A stretch of DNA of 64,000 bases, from positions 21,021 through 85,020 of the forward strand of contig JACKEP010000024.1 of NCBI GenBank assembly GCA_020632915.1, read 5' to 3'. The notes beneath the pieces were generated by a model. That model made no database searches, was not told the DNA's origin, and saw nothing but the letters and a program-made list of their open reading frames with translations. Position numbers and translations under genes: made by a program. This DNA is from Alphaproteobacteria bacterium (lineage in GTDB: Bacteria > Myxococcota_A > UBA796 > GCA-2862545). Below, piece after piece: positions 55,805-64,000 of this stretch (position 1 is its first letter; the number at the start of each line of letters is the position of its first letter).

Positions 55805-58777
55805 ATGGGCGAATCCGGCGACGCGCCGTTGCGGCGTATTCTCGGCCAGATCCTCAAGCGGTGGAACGGTGTGCAGCACCGCTTGCTTCGGGGGCGCTGG
55901 CACCGTGATCTTCGATGGGGCCTCGAGCTCGTCGACAAGGCGACGCTGGCGACGACGACAGAAGGACTGCTGCTGTCCGGTCGACTCACGACGCCGCTGA
56001 GGTCCATGGCGTGGCTGCTTGTGTGGATCCTGTCGAACATCGTCCTGCTCTCGCTCCTGCTCGCCGCACTGCTCACCTCATTCGGCGTGAGTACGCGATG
56101 GCAGAACGGTCGTTTGTTCTTCGTGGTCCTCTTCGTGTCGCTCCCCGTGATCTGGGGGTTGGTCGCCGTGGTACGGCGGGCCATCCGGCGGGTCTTGGAG
56201 CCGTGGCGCGTGCTCGTCGCGCCCTGGACGGCGATCCGTCGGTTCTCCACGGATGGTCAGAGCTTCGAACTCCTCGTCGAGACGCCGGACGGGGTAGTGT
56301 CGGCGCGGTTGACGCCTCTGAGGGCGGGCGGCCGGCAGGTGCAGGCGGTGATGGACGCCGTACGCACCGGAGATCTCCCCGATGGCGTGTCCGACGATGC
56401 CCTGCGACCGATGCGGTCGATCTGGGTCGATCGGGCAGCGTGGCTGGCAGGACTGGCGATCATCCTGTTCTGTGCCATGGCGCTCGAACCCTACGTGGAG
56501 GCCTTCCCCGGTCGTGTCGGCGAAGGGGTGGGGGCTGCGGCTGGTGTTCCCCACCGCATGACGGACGCCCAGGCGGCAGCGATCGCTCCGGCACGGTGTG
56601 TAAGTGTGCAGAGCGCGCCGGCCTTGACCAATCGACGGGAGGGCACCTCGGTGCTCTGGCACGTCGCCGATGCCGGACTTGGCTGGTCCACGGTGGTGAT
56701 GCGTTGGCGCGCCGGGTCCCGACACATGGACCGGCTCGACGTGCGCGCCGCGGCGGACGGACGACTCGACGATGCCTTGCCTGGACTCGACGATCTCGGC
56801 CTCGTCGCGTTGGTGCGCTCTGACGTCGCGCCCGAAGTCGCCGCGCTCCTCGACACCAGCGGCGTCGATGGGCTCCAGCAAGCCGTTTGCGCTGGTCTCG
56901 TCCCGCGGTTCGACGTCACGAGCCTCGCGGACTCCACACCGAAGATCGACTTGGCGATCCACGTCGACGATCCCTCGCTGGTGGTCGAGCCTCCGCAGAT
57001 CTCCGCACCCGCGCTGCTGCTCCCGATTCGTGTGCGTGACAGTGCCTCGTCCGGCGCGGCGTTCGACCTGTGCGAAGTACCGGAGGTCCAGGGGCGTGTG
57101 GGCACGGTGGCCGCGGACGGGGTGAACCGAAGGCTGACCGGGTTCTTTGGGTCGCCCGACGACGGCGCGCGCGTCCTGCTCCTCGACGGCGGGTTGGACG
57201 AAACGCGCGTGCGTCGGACGCAGTCGGCGCTCCAGCAGCTTGGCCGAGGCGGCGCTGTCCAACCGTGCATCGTCCTCGACTCGCTGCGATGGGCCGGTCT
57301 CGTGCTCGGGGAAGCGGAAGTTCGTGTCCCAGATGGGATCGCGGAACAGGCGGCGCGCGCCTTCCGGAGTCACCTGTCGTGGCCGATCCCGGCGGACGGT
57401 CCCTCCGTGCTGGCTGCGATCGGCCTCGCGTGGAACAGCACGCGGTCCGACCTGGGAGCGGCGGTGGTGGAGGGACCGCAGGCCGATGTCGTTCGCCAGG
57501 CGGTACTGGACTCAGTGCCTTGGGACGAGGTGTTCGACGTTCTGCGTTTCGGCGACCTGGACGCGATCGTGAACGCCTATGAACGAATGCGCGCCGTGGA
57601 CGCGTCGATGGCCGACCGGCTGGTCTACGCGGTGGGGGAACGGTTCCTGGAGCGCGTCGACCTGGATCCCGTGCGGTATTCGCAACGACTCGAGATTGCT
57701 TCGAGGTGGGAAGCGAGAGCGGGACACGCGCCGGTTTTCGATCATGTCTACCGGTTCGTGGTCCTCGATCTCGTGCGCCAGGTGGAGACCTGGCTGTCGG
57801 AAGGTAGCGTGGTGCGAACGTTGCTCGCCGTGCCGCTGCTCATTCGGCTGGAGGCGATGAAGGTCCAGGTGACGATCACGCAGTCGAGCCTCGCCAAGCT
57901 CGTGCAGCACTGGGCGGTTGGCGACTTCGAGTACATCCTGGACCGGGTGTTCAAGAAGGCCTCAGAGTCGCTGGGCATCCGCACCCGCGTCGGCGGAGCC
58001 TACGCACTCACGCCCATCTACAATCCCAACCCCGGGTTTCGTCGTCGGCAGCTCATGCACGATGGTCGTGGTATTGGGGAGGTCGTGCAGCTCGACCCCA
58101 AGCTGCTCACGGTGCGCTACGATGTCTTTGGCCCGGCGGGCGGGGGAACCGCACCGAAGCTGCCCCCTGGCACGGTGCTCGCAGCAGCTGGAACGTACAT
58201 CGGAGCGGACAACCGACCGACCGGTCTTGCGGTGGTGGACGGCGACGTGCGAAACGCGGGCCTCGCCTTCAGCCAGGACGGATTGGTCGTGGTCGTACCC
58301 GGATCGGGTATTCACATGATCGACATGCGCCTCGGTGGTTCGCTGCCCGGAGAGACGGCGGTCATCCGTCCGCTTCGACGCATCCGCGACTTCGGCCATC
58401 TTCTCGACTGGTTGCACGCGCACCGAGCCTCCGCGTTCCAGACCCACCTGCTGGCGGCGGACGGTTCGCGCCGGATCGACCCTACCCGTGCGAGCGGGGA
58501 GCAGCGGGAACGTCGGCTGCTGGTCGAGGGGTCGCGCGCTGGCGAGCCGCGGCTGGCGGTCGTCGACCTTCCTGGAACGCCGGGGTGGTCTCTCGCCGAC
58601 GCCGCCGACGTGGTCTGGGCAGCGTTGGAGGCGGCGGATCCGGAATGGCGCGTGGCGGGCATCGCCAACCTCGACACCGGCATGCAGGACGTGTTCGTGG
58701 TCGCGGGACCCTCGGGGCGTGAATACGTGAAGGGATCGCTCAGCATGGCGCGAAACCTGCTGCTCGCGACCGAGTAG
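55805..58777 (+). CDS. 990-residue membrane protein with C-terminal NAGPA-like domain
   Basis: Three membrane helices (about 68-92, 103-124 and 211-227) precede a large soluble part. Residues ~240-780 are not recognised; they include an alpha/beta region (VRVPDGIAEQAARAFRSHLS) and a helical region (VFDVLRFGDLDAIVNAYERM). Residues ~784-990 match the phosphodiester-glycosidase pattern of the next gene: AAAGTYIGADNRPTGLAVVD then G, a TH-L-L-A-A-DG segment and IANLDTGMQDVFVV near the end. Key Asn and acidic positions of the intact relative differ (A-A-G for N-A-G), so this copy may be inactive. Base use is visibly less GC-rich than flanking genes. It is followed by the NAGPA gene after 28 bases. 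Confidence 0.75.
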   Translation: MGESGDAPLRRILGQILKRWNGVQHRLLRGRWHRDLRWGLELVDKATLATTTEGLLLSGRLTTPLRSMAWLLVWILSNIVLLSLLLAALLTSFGVSTRWQNGRLFFVVLFVSLPVIWGLVAVVRRAIRRVLEPWRVLVAPWTAIRRFSTDGQSFELLVETPDGVVSARLTPLRAGGRQVQAVMDAVRTGDLPDGVSDDALRPMRSIWVDRAAWLAGLAIILFCAMALEPYVEAFPGRVGEGVGAAAGVPHRMTDAQAAAIAPARCVSVQSAPALTNRREGTSVLWHVADAGLGWSTVVMRWRAGSRHMDRLDVRAAADGRLDDALPGLDDLGLVALVRSDVAPEVAALLDTSGVDGLQQAVCAGLVPRFDVTSLADSTPKIDLAIHVDDPSLVVEPPQISAPALLLPIRVRDSASSGAAFDLCEVPEVQGRVGTVAADGVNRRLTGFFGSPDDGARVLLLDGGLDETRVRRTQSALQQLGRGGAVQPCIVLDSLRWAGLVLGEAEVRVPDGIAEQAARAFRSHLSWPIPADGPSVLAAIGLAWNSTRSDLGAAVVEGPQADVVRQAVLDSVPWDEVFDVLRFGDLDAIVNAYERMRAVDASMADRLVYAVGERFLERVDLDPVRYSQRLEIASRWEARAGHAPVFDHVYRFVVLDLVRQVETWLSEGSVVRTLLAVPLLIRLEAMKVQVTITQSSLAKLVQHWAVGDFEYILDRVFKKASESLGIRTRVGGAYALTPIYNPNPGFRRRQLMHDGRGIGEVVQLDPKLLTVRYDVFGPAGGGTAPKLPPGTVLAAAGTYIGADNRPTGLAVVDGDVRNAGLAFSQDGLVVVVPGSGIHMIDMRLGGSLPGETAVIRPLRRIRDFGHLLDWLHAHRASAFQTHLLAADGSRRIDPTRASGEQRERRLLVEGSRAGEPRLAVVDLPGTPGWSLADAADVVWAALEAADPEWRVAGIANLDTGMQDVFVVAGPSGREYVKGSLSMARNLLLATE

Positions 58778-58805
58778 GACCGCCGTCACTGGAGGCGTTC
58801 GCTGG

Positions 58806-59663
58806 ATGTGGATGCGATGCTGGCCAGTTTGGGTCGTCGCGTTGGCCGGGTGGGGGAGCACCGCGGTCGCGGGGACGCGCGAGGACGGACCCGCTGCTGG
58901 GGAGGGTCCGACGCCGATCGACGCTCAGGCGCTCCCCGGACTCGCGGCCGCTCGCATCGGCCACCTAGGCAACGCCTATGCCGTTGTGGAAGTCGAACTC
59001 GGTGTGGCGGACCTCCAGCTGATGGTGCGCGATCGGAGCGGTGCGCCGCTGGGGAGCTTCGACCGGGTGGCCGACGCGTTCTCGAGCGATGGGCGTGCAC
59101 TGCGCTTTGCGACCAATGCCGGGATGTTCCACCCGGGCGGGGCTCCGGTGGGCCTGGCTGTCGTCGAGGGGGTCGAGCTTGCGCCGTTGGAGACCCGGTT
59201 TGGCGCGCCCGGCAACTTCTACCTCGCGCCGAACGGGGTGTTCTGGATCGACGAAGATGGCTCGGCACACGTCGACGAGACGGGCGCGTTCGCCACACTG
59301 CGGCCGGCGGACGTGTGGATGGCGACCCAGTCGGGTCCGATGCTCGTGATTCATGGCGAACTCCATCCCGCCTTCCGACCAGAGTCCGTGAACGCCCATG
59401 TACGAAGCGGTGTCGGTGTCTTGCCAGACGGACGGGTGGCCCTGGTGATGTCCCTGGCTCCGGTGCCGTTCTACGACCTGGCGTCGCTGTTTCGCGACGT
59501 GCTGCACGTGCAGGATGCCTTGTACCTCGACGGCGCGATCTCCAGGATGTTCGCGCCGGAGCTCGGCCTAACGGCGCCAGCGGGCGGGTTCGGGCCGATC
59601 TTGGCGGTGGGTTCGCCACCGGTCGAAGGGCGGGTGTGCCCGGTGCACGATGGCCGGAGATGA
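58806..59663 (+). CDS. Phosphodiester glycosidase (NAGPA/DUF2233) family exported protein
   Basis: 285 residues from ATG 58806, GGAGG upstream; a second ATG six bases on is possible. Signal peptide (WVVALAGWGSTAVAG). The NAGPA fold is recognisable: LRFATNAGMFHPGGAPVGLA then VVEG, FYLAPNGVFWIDEDG, VWMATQSGPMLVIHG, VRSGVGVLPDGRVALVMS and the C-terminal DALYLDGAISRMF, matching the N-G/A-G, QSGP and LDGG-like elements of this family. Relatives cleave GlcNAc-1-phosphodiester bonds or act on cell-wall sugars. Part of a two-gene unit with the large membrane protein. Confidence 0.85.
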   Translation: MWMRCWPVWVVALAGWGSTAVAGTREDGPAAGEGPTPIDAQALPGLAAARIGHLGNAYAVVEVELGVADLQLMVRDRSGAPLGSFDRVADAFSSDGRALRFATNAGMFHPGGAPVGLAVVEGVELAPLETRFGAPGNFYLAPNGVFWIDEDGSAHVDETGAFATLRPADVWMATQSGPMLVIHGELHPAFRPESVNAHVRSGVGVLPDGRVALVMSLAPVPFYDLASLFRDVLHVQDALYLDGAISRMFAPELGLTAPAGGFGPILAVGSPPVEGRVCPVHDGRR

Positions 59664-59736
59664 CACGGTGGACCCGCTGCGCCCGCTGACGCGCGCGTGT
59701 CACCCAATGGCCCCATGCCGTCGGGCGACGTCGCGG

Positions 59737-59742
59737 TAGCGT
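59737..59742 (+). promoter_or_regulatory. Possible -10 element (TAGCGT)
   Basis: TAGCGT 22 bases before the ATG at 59765, in the 101-base gap after the NAGPA gene. It has the recurrent TAG-N-N-T form. Confidence 0.3.
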
Positions 59743-59764
59743 GCCGCCTCCGTGGAGGCCTGCC

Positions 59765-62350
59765 ATGCCGCGCTCCTTCGTGTGCTGCCTGCTGTGGGCG
59801 GGGTGTGCCGGCGACATCGCCGACGCCGTCGTCGACACCGACGGGGACGAAGACGCCGTGTGCGTGCCGTCGCCGCCGGACGCGATGCTCGCGCGACCCG
59901 GCTGGCAGGACGACGGCAGCTTCCTCGACCTCGATGGGCGACGGGCGACGCCCTATGGCCCGAGCGTGACGCTGCCGGGCTTCGCGGGCGCGGTGGTGGC
60001 CCACCCGACGCTGCCGATCGCCTACGTCGCCACCACGGGCATGGCGGTGCGGGACCTGCTGGTTGTCGACACCGATGCCATGACGGTCGTCCAGACGGTG
60101 TCGCGGAGCCGTGGGATGTTCGGCCTGACGCTGACCCCGGACGGCAGCACCTTGCTGTCGACCCATGGCGCCGGCCTGGGCCTCGACCGGTGGACGGTGC
60201 AGTCGGACGGCACGCTCGCCGATCCGGACCCGATCGCGCTCGGCGTGTACGCCTCGGGGCTGGCGCTGTCCGACGACGGCCGATCCGCGTGGGTCGGCGG
60301 CTTCCTGGACGGGGTGGTCGTCGAGGTCGACCTGCAGACCGCCACGGTGACCCGGACCGTCGACGTCGAGGCGTTGCCCTGGGACCTCGCCGCGGTCCCC
60401 GGGCGTCACCAGCTGTGGGTCGGCGACCTGTACACGGACGTGATCACCGTGATCGACACCGCGTCGGGTGCCGTCGTCGACACCGTGCCCGTGCCGATGT
60501 CCACCGGGGCCATCGTCGCCACCCGGGACGGCTCCCGCGTGTACGTGGCCGCGGCGCGCGACGACGTGGTCCTGGCCTTCGACGGGGCGACGCGCGCCGA
60601 GGTCGCGCGTGGCGTCGTGGCCGCCGAGGATCCCGAGGCCGACGGACCGTTGCCGAACTCGAACGTCAACGGTCTGATCCTCGACGAAGACGCGGGTCGG
60701 ATCTACGCCACCCGCGGCACCGACAACGCGGTCGCAGTGCTGGACCTCGACACGCTCGACGACCTCGGCGCCATCCCCGGTCCGGCGTACCCGACCGCGG
60801 GGGCGGTGACCGCCGATGGCGGCACGCTGCTGGTCACGGGGGGACACGGCGGCATCGGACCCAACCGCTACCCGCCCGACGAGGGCTGGGCGATCAAGAA
60901 GGGCTCGCTGGCGGCGCTGCCGCTGGACGGTCTGGACCTCGCTGCGGCGACGGCCGAGGTCGTGGCCTCCTACCGTCGTCCGGTCGACCTGTACGACTTC
61001 GACTGCCCCGGCACGTTCCCGGTGCCCACGCGACCGGGCGCACCGACGCCGATCGAGCACGTGGTGCTCATCGTCAAGGAGAACAAGACCTTCGACTGCT
61101 ACTTCGGCGACCTCGGCGGCGACGCCGACGGCGACCCGGGCCGCGCGCGCTTCGGCGAGGCGATCACGCCGAACCTGCACGCGCTCGCGCGGCGGTACGC
61201 GCTGTCGGACAACTTCTACCACCAGGTCGACGACAGCGATCAGGGCCACATCTTCCTGACCCAGGGGCACCTGACCGAGCTCGCGGTGCGCGCCAACAAC
61301 GAGACCGAGTTCACCGGGTCGCTCGCCCAGTACCCGGTGTCGGAGGCGGTGGTGCCGACGTCGGGGACGCTGTTCTCGTCGCTGCTCGACCACGACGTCG
61401 ACTTCCGCGTGTGGGGCGAGATCGTCGGCATGTTCCACCCGGCCGCGGACGGGCGCCTGCCCAACGCGTTCTCCGACTTCAGCTACCCGGGCGGGCCGTT
61501 CCTCAACCTGTCGGTGGAGGACGACGTGAAGGCCGAACACGTCGTCGACAAGCTCGAGGAAGAGGGGCTACCGACATTCTCGTTCATGCTGTTCCCGCGC
61601 GATCACACCGTCGGTCCGCGACCGGGCGGGCCGACCCCCGAGGCGATGGTCGCCGACAGCGACAAGGCGGTGGGCATCGTGCTCGACCACCTGTCCCACC
61701 GACCCGAGTGGATGTCCACGGTGGTGTTCATCGTCCAGGACGACCCCCAGATGTGCGACGACCACGTCGACGCCCACCGCTCCTACGTGCTGGTCGCCAG
61801 TCCCTGGGCGCGCCGCGGGTACGTCAGCCACGTGCAGGCCTCGTTCCTGTCGATGTACGCGACCATCACGCGCCTGTTGGGGATCCCGCCGCTGGGGCGC
61901 GGCGACGCCAACGCCGCCCCCCTGTGGGACCTGTTCACCCAGGAGCCCGACGACACGCCGTTCGAGCTGGTGCCGAGCGACGTGCCGGACCAGATCGTCC
62001 CCGAGGACGTCCCCGGCGCCGCCGCAGCGCTGGCGATGGACTTTCGCGGCCCCGACCGCAACCCCGAGCTCGGCGAGCTCATCGCGGTGTGGCAGGACTG
62101 GCGCAGCGGGCGGCTGAGCCGCGCCGAGGCGGAGGCGCGTGTCGCCCACCCGGTGCGCGACCCGGAGCGGTGGGCGCGCCTGGTGGAGGAGGCCGAGGAG
62201 GACGGAGACGCGTTCGCGGAGGCGATGGCGCAGCTCCAGGCGTGGCAGCGGGCGCACGGCCTCGTCGTGTCCCAGGTGCCCGAGGCGCTGGCGCCGCAGG
62301 CGGTACGGGTGGGGGGCGCGGAGGGCGACGTCCCGCTGCGGGAGCGCTGA
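59765..62350 (+). CDS. YVTN-type propeller plus phosphoesterase lipoprotein
   Basis: 861 residues from ATG 59765, GGAGG seven bases upstream. MPRSFVCCLLWAGC is a short, probable lipoprotein signal, followed by an Asp-Thr-rich linker. Residues ~50-390 are a YVTN/WD-like propeller (HPTLPIAYVATTGMAV, DGSRVYVAAARDDVVLAFDG, YATRGTDNAVAVLDLDTLDD). From ~420 the phosphoesterase (PF04185, phospholipase C/acid phosphatase-like) domain: HVVLIVKENKTFDCYFGDLG, YHQVDDSDQGHIFLTQGH, VVFIVQDDPQMCDDHVDAHR, YVLVASPWARRGYVSH. A C-terminal acidic helical tail (~735-861) follows. It probably cleaves phosphate or phosphodiester bonds at the surface. Convergent with the cytochrome gene. Confidence 0.9.
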   Translation: MPRSFVCCLLWAGCAGDIADAVVDTDGDEDAVCVPSPPDAMLARPGWQDDGSFLDLDGRRATPYGPSVTLPGFAGAVVAHPTLPIAYVATTGMAVRDLLVVDTDAMTVVQTVSRSRGMFGLTLTPDGSTLLSTHGAGLGLDRWTVQSDGTLADPDPIALGVYASGLALSDDGRSAWVGGFLDGVVVEVDLQTATVTRTVDVEALPWDLAAVPGRHQLWVGDLYTDVITVIDTASGAVVDTVPVPMSTGAIVATRDGSRVYVAAARDDVVLAFDGATRAEVARGVVAAEDPEADGPLPNSNVNGLILDEDAGRIYATRGTDNAVAVLDLDTLDDLGAIPGPAYPTAGAVTADGGTLLVTGGHGGIGPNRYPPDEGWAIKKGSLAALPLDGLDLAAATAEVVASYRRPVDLYDFDCPGTFPVPTRPGAPTPIEHVVLIVKENKTFDCYFGDLGGDADGDPGRARFGEAITPNLHALARRYALSDNFYHQVDDSDQGHIFLTQGHLTELAVRANNETEFTGSLAQYPVSEAVVPTSGTLFSSLLDHDVDFRVWGEIVGMFHPAADGRLPNAFSDFSYPGGPFLNLSVEDDVKAEHVVDKLEEEGLPTFSFMLFPRDHTVGPRPGGPTPEAMVADSDKAVGIVLDHLSHRPEWMSTVVFIVQDDPQMCDDHVDAHRSYVLVASPWARRGYVSHVQASFLSMYATITRLLGIPPLGRGDANAAPLWDLFTQEPDDTPFELVPSDVPDQIVPEDVPGAAAALAMDFRGPDRNPELGELIAVWQDWRSGRLSRAEAEARVAHPVRDPERWARLVEEAEEDGDAFAEAMAQLQAWQRAHGLVVSQVPEALAPQAVRVGGAEGDVPLRER

Positions 62351-62380
62351 ACCCGTCGCGCGTGTGCCTGGACGGCGCGC

Positions 62381-62941
62381 CTAGGGAACGGCGCCGTGCT
62401 GCGGGGCCGCACCGCCCATGCGCTCGCCGTAGTCCGCCGCGCTCTCCACCTGCTGACGCCAGCGGGCGTGGCAGGCCGTGCACGCCGACAGCGTGTCCGA
62501 CGTGCTGCGCAGCACCGCTGCGGCGTCGTGGTCGCGCGCGGCCTGTGCGATCGCGTCGGCGCGGGCGTGGAAGTCGAGGGACTGTTCGGTGAACCCCGGG
62601 GCGGCGGCGCCCATGTGCTCGCAGGTCTGCGCCATCTCGGGCGAGGTGCCGATGCGCGAGGCGGCCGCCTCCACCCGCGCCCAGTCGCTGACCGCGAGGG
62701 CGTCGAGGACCTGCTGCACGGCCTCCAGGTGGTCGCGCATCATCGCCTTCTGGTGCAGCGCCATGTGGGGCGGCATGGGCACGGGCGTGCGGTCGTCCAT
62801 GCCGTCGAGGATCGCGTGGGCCGAGGGCGCGGACGACGGGGCGGCCGCCGAGGGCGGGGTCGTCGACGTCGCGGGCGCCGGCGTCGGTGGGGTCGATGCG
62901 CCGCACGCTGCGGCCACGAGCAGGGGGAATACGGTGCGCAC
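62381..62941 (-). CDS. Class II (c'-type) cytochrome c lipoprotein
   Basis: 186 residues from GTG 62941 behind GGAGGG. Lipobox VAAAC (C13), a Pro/Ser/Ala linker, then a four-helix region (HQKAMMRDHLEAVQQVLDAL, WARVEAAASRIGT, FHARADAIAQAARDHDAA). The haem motif CTACH (C154, C157, H158) is near the C terminus, the hallmark of class II cytochromes c. Haem would be attached in the periplasm and the protein tethered to a membrane; the role is electron transfer or gas binding, undetermined. No oxidoreductase neighbour is seen. Confidence 0.88.
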   Translation of the reverse strand: MRTVFPLLVAAACGASTPPTPAPATSTTPPSAAAPSSAPSAHAILDGMDDRTPVPMPPHMALHQKAMMRDHLEAVQQVLDALAVSDWARVEAAASRIGTSPEMAQTCEHMGAAAPGFTEQSLDFHARADAIAQAARDHDAAAVLRSTSDTLSACTACHARWRQQVESAADYGERMGGAAPQHGAVP

Positions 62942-63092
62942 GGCACCCTCCGGGTTCGGGCCGTCCAGCCTTTGGTGACGGTCCGATACCTCACGAGCAC
63001 GACCCGTGCCGAGGCACCGCCTCCAGGCGTGGCTGCCACGGGAGGGGCACCACGACGCGTGGACGACGTTGCACGTCCGCGCGCTCGGGATA

Positions 63093-63110
63093 GTTAAGCA
63101 TGTGCTTAAC
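63093..63110. promoter_or_regulatory. Operator-like inverted repeat overlapping the ArsR start
   Basis: GTTAAGCA-TG-TGCTTAAC, two perfect 8-base arms with a 2-base spacer, in an otherwise GC-rich region. It contains the probable GTG start (63102) of the ArsR-type gene. AT-rich inverted repeats of this kind suit an ArsR dimer, so self-repression is likely. Confidence 0.6.
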
Positions 63111-63458
63111 CATTACGCCCCTGCCGATCCCCGGCTCGACCGGATGTTCGCCGCCCTCGCCGACCCCACGCGGCGGGTGATGGTGGCGCGGCTCGCGCGC
63201 GGGCCGGCCAGCGTGTCCGAGCTGGCCCGTCCCCTCGCGATGTCGCTGCCTGCCGTCGTCCAGCACCTGCGGGTGTTGGAGGACAGCGGGCTCGTCACCA
63301 GCGCCAAGGTGGGGCGTGTGCGCACCTGTCGGATGGCGCCCGAGCCCCTGGCGGCGGCCACGAGCTGGCTGGAGCAGCAGCGGATGGTGTGGGAGGCACG
63401 CTTCGATCGCCTGCAAGCCCTCGTGGAGGACCCCGACGATGACGACCGATCCCCGTGA
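63102..63458 (+). CDS. ArsR-family transcriptional regulator
   Basis: 118 residues from GTG 63102, preferred because family members begin just before the conserved LDRMFAALADPTRRVMVARL; longer in-frame readings add unlike sequence. The winged helix follows (SVSELARPLAMSLPAVVQHL then RVLEDSGLV, VGRVRTCRMAP). No metal-binding Cys pattern, so it belongs to the non-metal branch that pairs with SRPBCC proteins. Its last codons overlap the start of the SRPBCC gene by 20 bases. The start codon lies inside a palindrome (63093-63110), so autoregulation is probable. Confidence 0.88.
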   Translation: MLNHYAPADPRLDRMFAALADPTRRVMVARLARGPASVSELARPLAMSLPAVVQHLRVLEDSGLVTSAKVGRVRTCRMAPEPLAAATSWLEQQRMVWEARFDRLQALVEDPDDDDRSP

Positions 63459-63921
63459 CCTCGAGATCTCGCGCGTGATGCGCGCGCCCCGCGCCCGTGT
63501 GTGGCGCGCCTTCGCCGACCCCGCCCTGCTCGCGCAGTGGTGGTGCCCCAAGCCGTGGGTCACCGAGGTCAAGGCCTTCGACCTGCGCCCGGGCGGCGCG
63601 TTCCACACCTACATGACGGGGCCGCTGCCCGACGGCACCCAAGGCGAGAGCGACAACCCCGGCTGCTTCCTCGACGTCGTGCCAGAGGTGCGCGTGGTGG
63701 GCACGTCGATGCTGCTGCCCGGCTGGCGACCGGCCACGCCGTGGATGGGCCTGACCAACGTGTTCACGCTGTCCGATGTCGACGGCGGCACCCTGGTGCA
63801 CGCCCTGGCGATGCACGCCTCCGCCGAAGACAGCGGCAAGCACGCGCAGATGGGCTTCTACGACGGCTGGGGCACGATGTTGTCGCAGTGGGACGCGTGC
63901 GCGGCCGAGCTGTCGGGGTGA
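63439..63921 (+). CDS. SRPBCC (AHSA1-like) domain protein
   Basis: 160 residues from ATG 63439, overlapping the ArsR gene by 20 bases and so translationally coupled. AHSA1/START-like fold: LEISRVMRAPRARVWRAFAD, PALLAQWWCPKPW, LRPGGAFHTYM, a middle strand with CFLDVVPEVRVVGT, and the C-terminal helix FYDGWGTMLSQWDACAAEL. The ArsR-SRPBCC pair is a common two-gene arrangement; the protein probably binds a small hydrophobic ligand. Function unproven. Confidence 0.9.
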   Translation: MTTDPRDLEISRVMRAPRARVWRAFADPALLAQWWCPKPWVTEVKAFDLRPGGAFHTYMTGPLPDGTQGESDNPGCFLDVVPEVRVVGTSMLLPGWRPATPWMGLTNVFTLSDVDGGTLVHALAMHASAEDSGKHAQMGFYDGWGTMLSQWDACAAELSG

Positions 63922-63949
63922 TGGGTCCGCTCCGGACAGGGAGCGGGCG

Positions 63950-64000
63950 ATGGGGTGGCGACGCAGGGCGGTGGCGGCGGCGACGGCGAGCCTGACGGCG
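63950..64000 (+). CDS. Start of an exported protein (3' end outside window)
   Basis: ATG 63950, preceded by AGGGAG, reads MGWRRRAVAAATASLTA to the window edge: a basic n-region and a hydrophobic start typical of a signal peptide. Too short to identify; 28 bases after the SRPBCC stop. Confidence 0.4.
   Translation, partial: MGWRRRAVAAATASLTA

Noticed and set aside
49674..55903. Two long minus-strand open frames across the patatin, lipoprotein and HAD genes
   Set aside because: They cross several genes with clear motifs in other frames and encode low-complexity Arg/Val-rich text.
59471..61540. Minus-strand open frame of ~690 codons
   Set aside because: It is antisense to the propeller-phosphoesterase, which has complete family motifs; the antisense text has none.

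Overview
The window is a very GC-rich chromosomal segment (about 70-75% G+C by eye) with dense, short-spaced genes on both strands. I saw no rRNA, tRNA, CRISPR array, transposase or phage gene, and no gap between genes exceeds 300 bases. The style points to a Myxococcota-like bacterium. There are many lipoproteins with an LAAC-type lipobox followed by Asp-Thr linkers, RCC1-like and Ig-like repeat lipoproteins, a DUF2330 protein ending in what looks like a MYXO-CTERM tail (Cys, hydrophobic helix, Arg cluster), FGE-fold and PPC-domain exported proteins, and frequent GTG starts. This placement is an inference from gene style, not a phylogeny.

Layout. 0-8 kb: tail of a PDZ protein, an exported propeller-like protein, an FGE-fold lipoprotein, a DUF2817 carboxypeptidase, a membrane protein with degenerate GGDEF/EAL domains, a Tat-exported dienelactone hydrolase and a multi-pass membrane protein. 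8-11.3 kb: a rightward run with an Fpg-family glycosylase, a CoA-binding protein, a lycopene cyclase and RraA. 11.3-17.7 kb: a 5'-nucleotidase lipoprotein, a GH36-type alpha-galactosidase lipoprotein and a glycine-rich, collagen-like lipoprotein. 17.7-29.2 kb: an acyl-CoA synthetase, an SGNH-like protein, a trypsin-like protease with PPC domains, a DUF2330 protein, and a rightward Rieske oxygenase / MDR reductase / MATE exporter run. 29.2-33.6 kb: a giant Ig-like plus RCC1 lipoprotein. From about 18.9 to 33 kb almost every gene is broken by many one-base indels while each frame stays conserved. This reads as a stretch of poor base-calling rather than a graveyard of genes.

33.7-44.6 kb: aminotransferase, TetR regulator, small hypothetical genes, a membrane-anchored Ig-like protein next to a second RCC1 lipoprotein, endonuclease III, a beta-propeller lipoprotein behind a striking palindromic regulatory region, and a tandem universal stress protein. 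44.7-49.8 kb: metalloprotease, YidD with a histidine-rich tail and a GspC-like PDZ protein on the minus strand; a TlpA-like thioredoxin, DMT exporter and small membrane protein on the plus strand. 49.9-55.7 kb: patatin phospholipase and three lipoproteins, including an exported HAD phosphatase and a possible TULIP-like protein. 55.8-59.7 kb: a less GC-rich two-gene unit, a 990-residue membrane protein whose C-terminal domain resembles the phosphodiester-glycosidase (NAGPA/DUF2233) protein encoded next to it. 59.7-64 kb: a propeller/phosphoesterase lipoprotein, a class II cytochrome c lipoprotein and an ArsR-SRPBCC pair.

The most interesting signals are these. (1) A Cys-pair beta-rich module of about 100 residues recurs in up to six otherwise unrelated exported proteins. 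(2) A membrane-anchored, degenerate NAGPA-like protein sits beside an apparently intact one. (3) Two RCC1 lipoproteins carry a Cys...CWG signature. (4) Two inverted-repeat operators are candidates: one upstream of 40475 and one overlapping the start of the ArsR gene at 63102.
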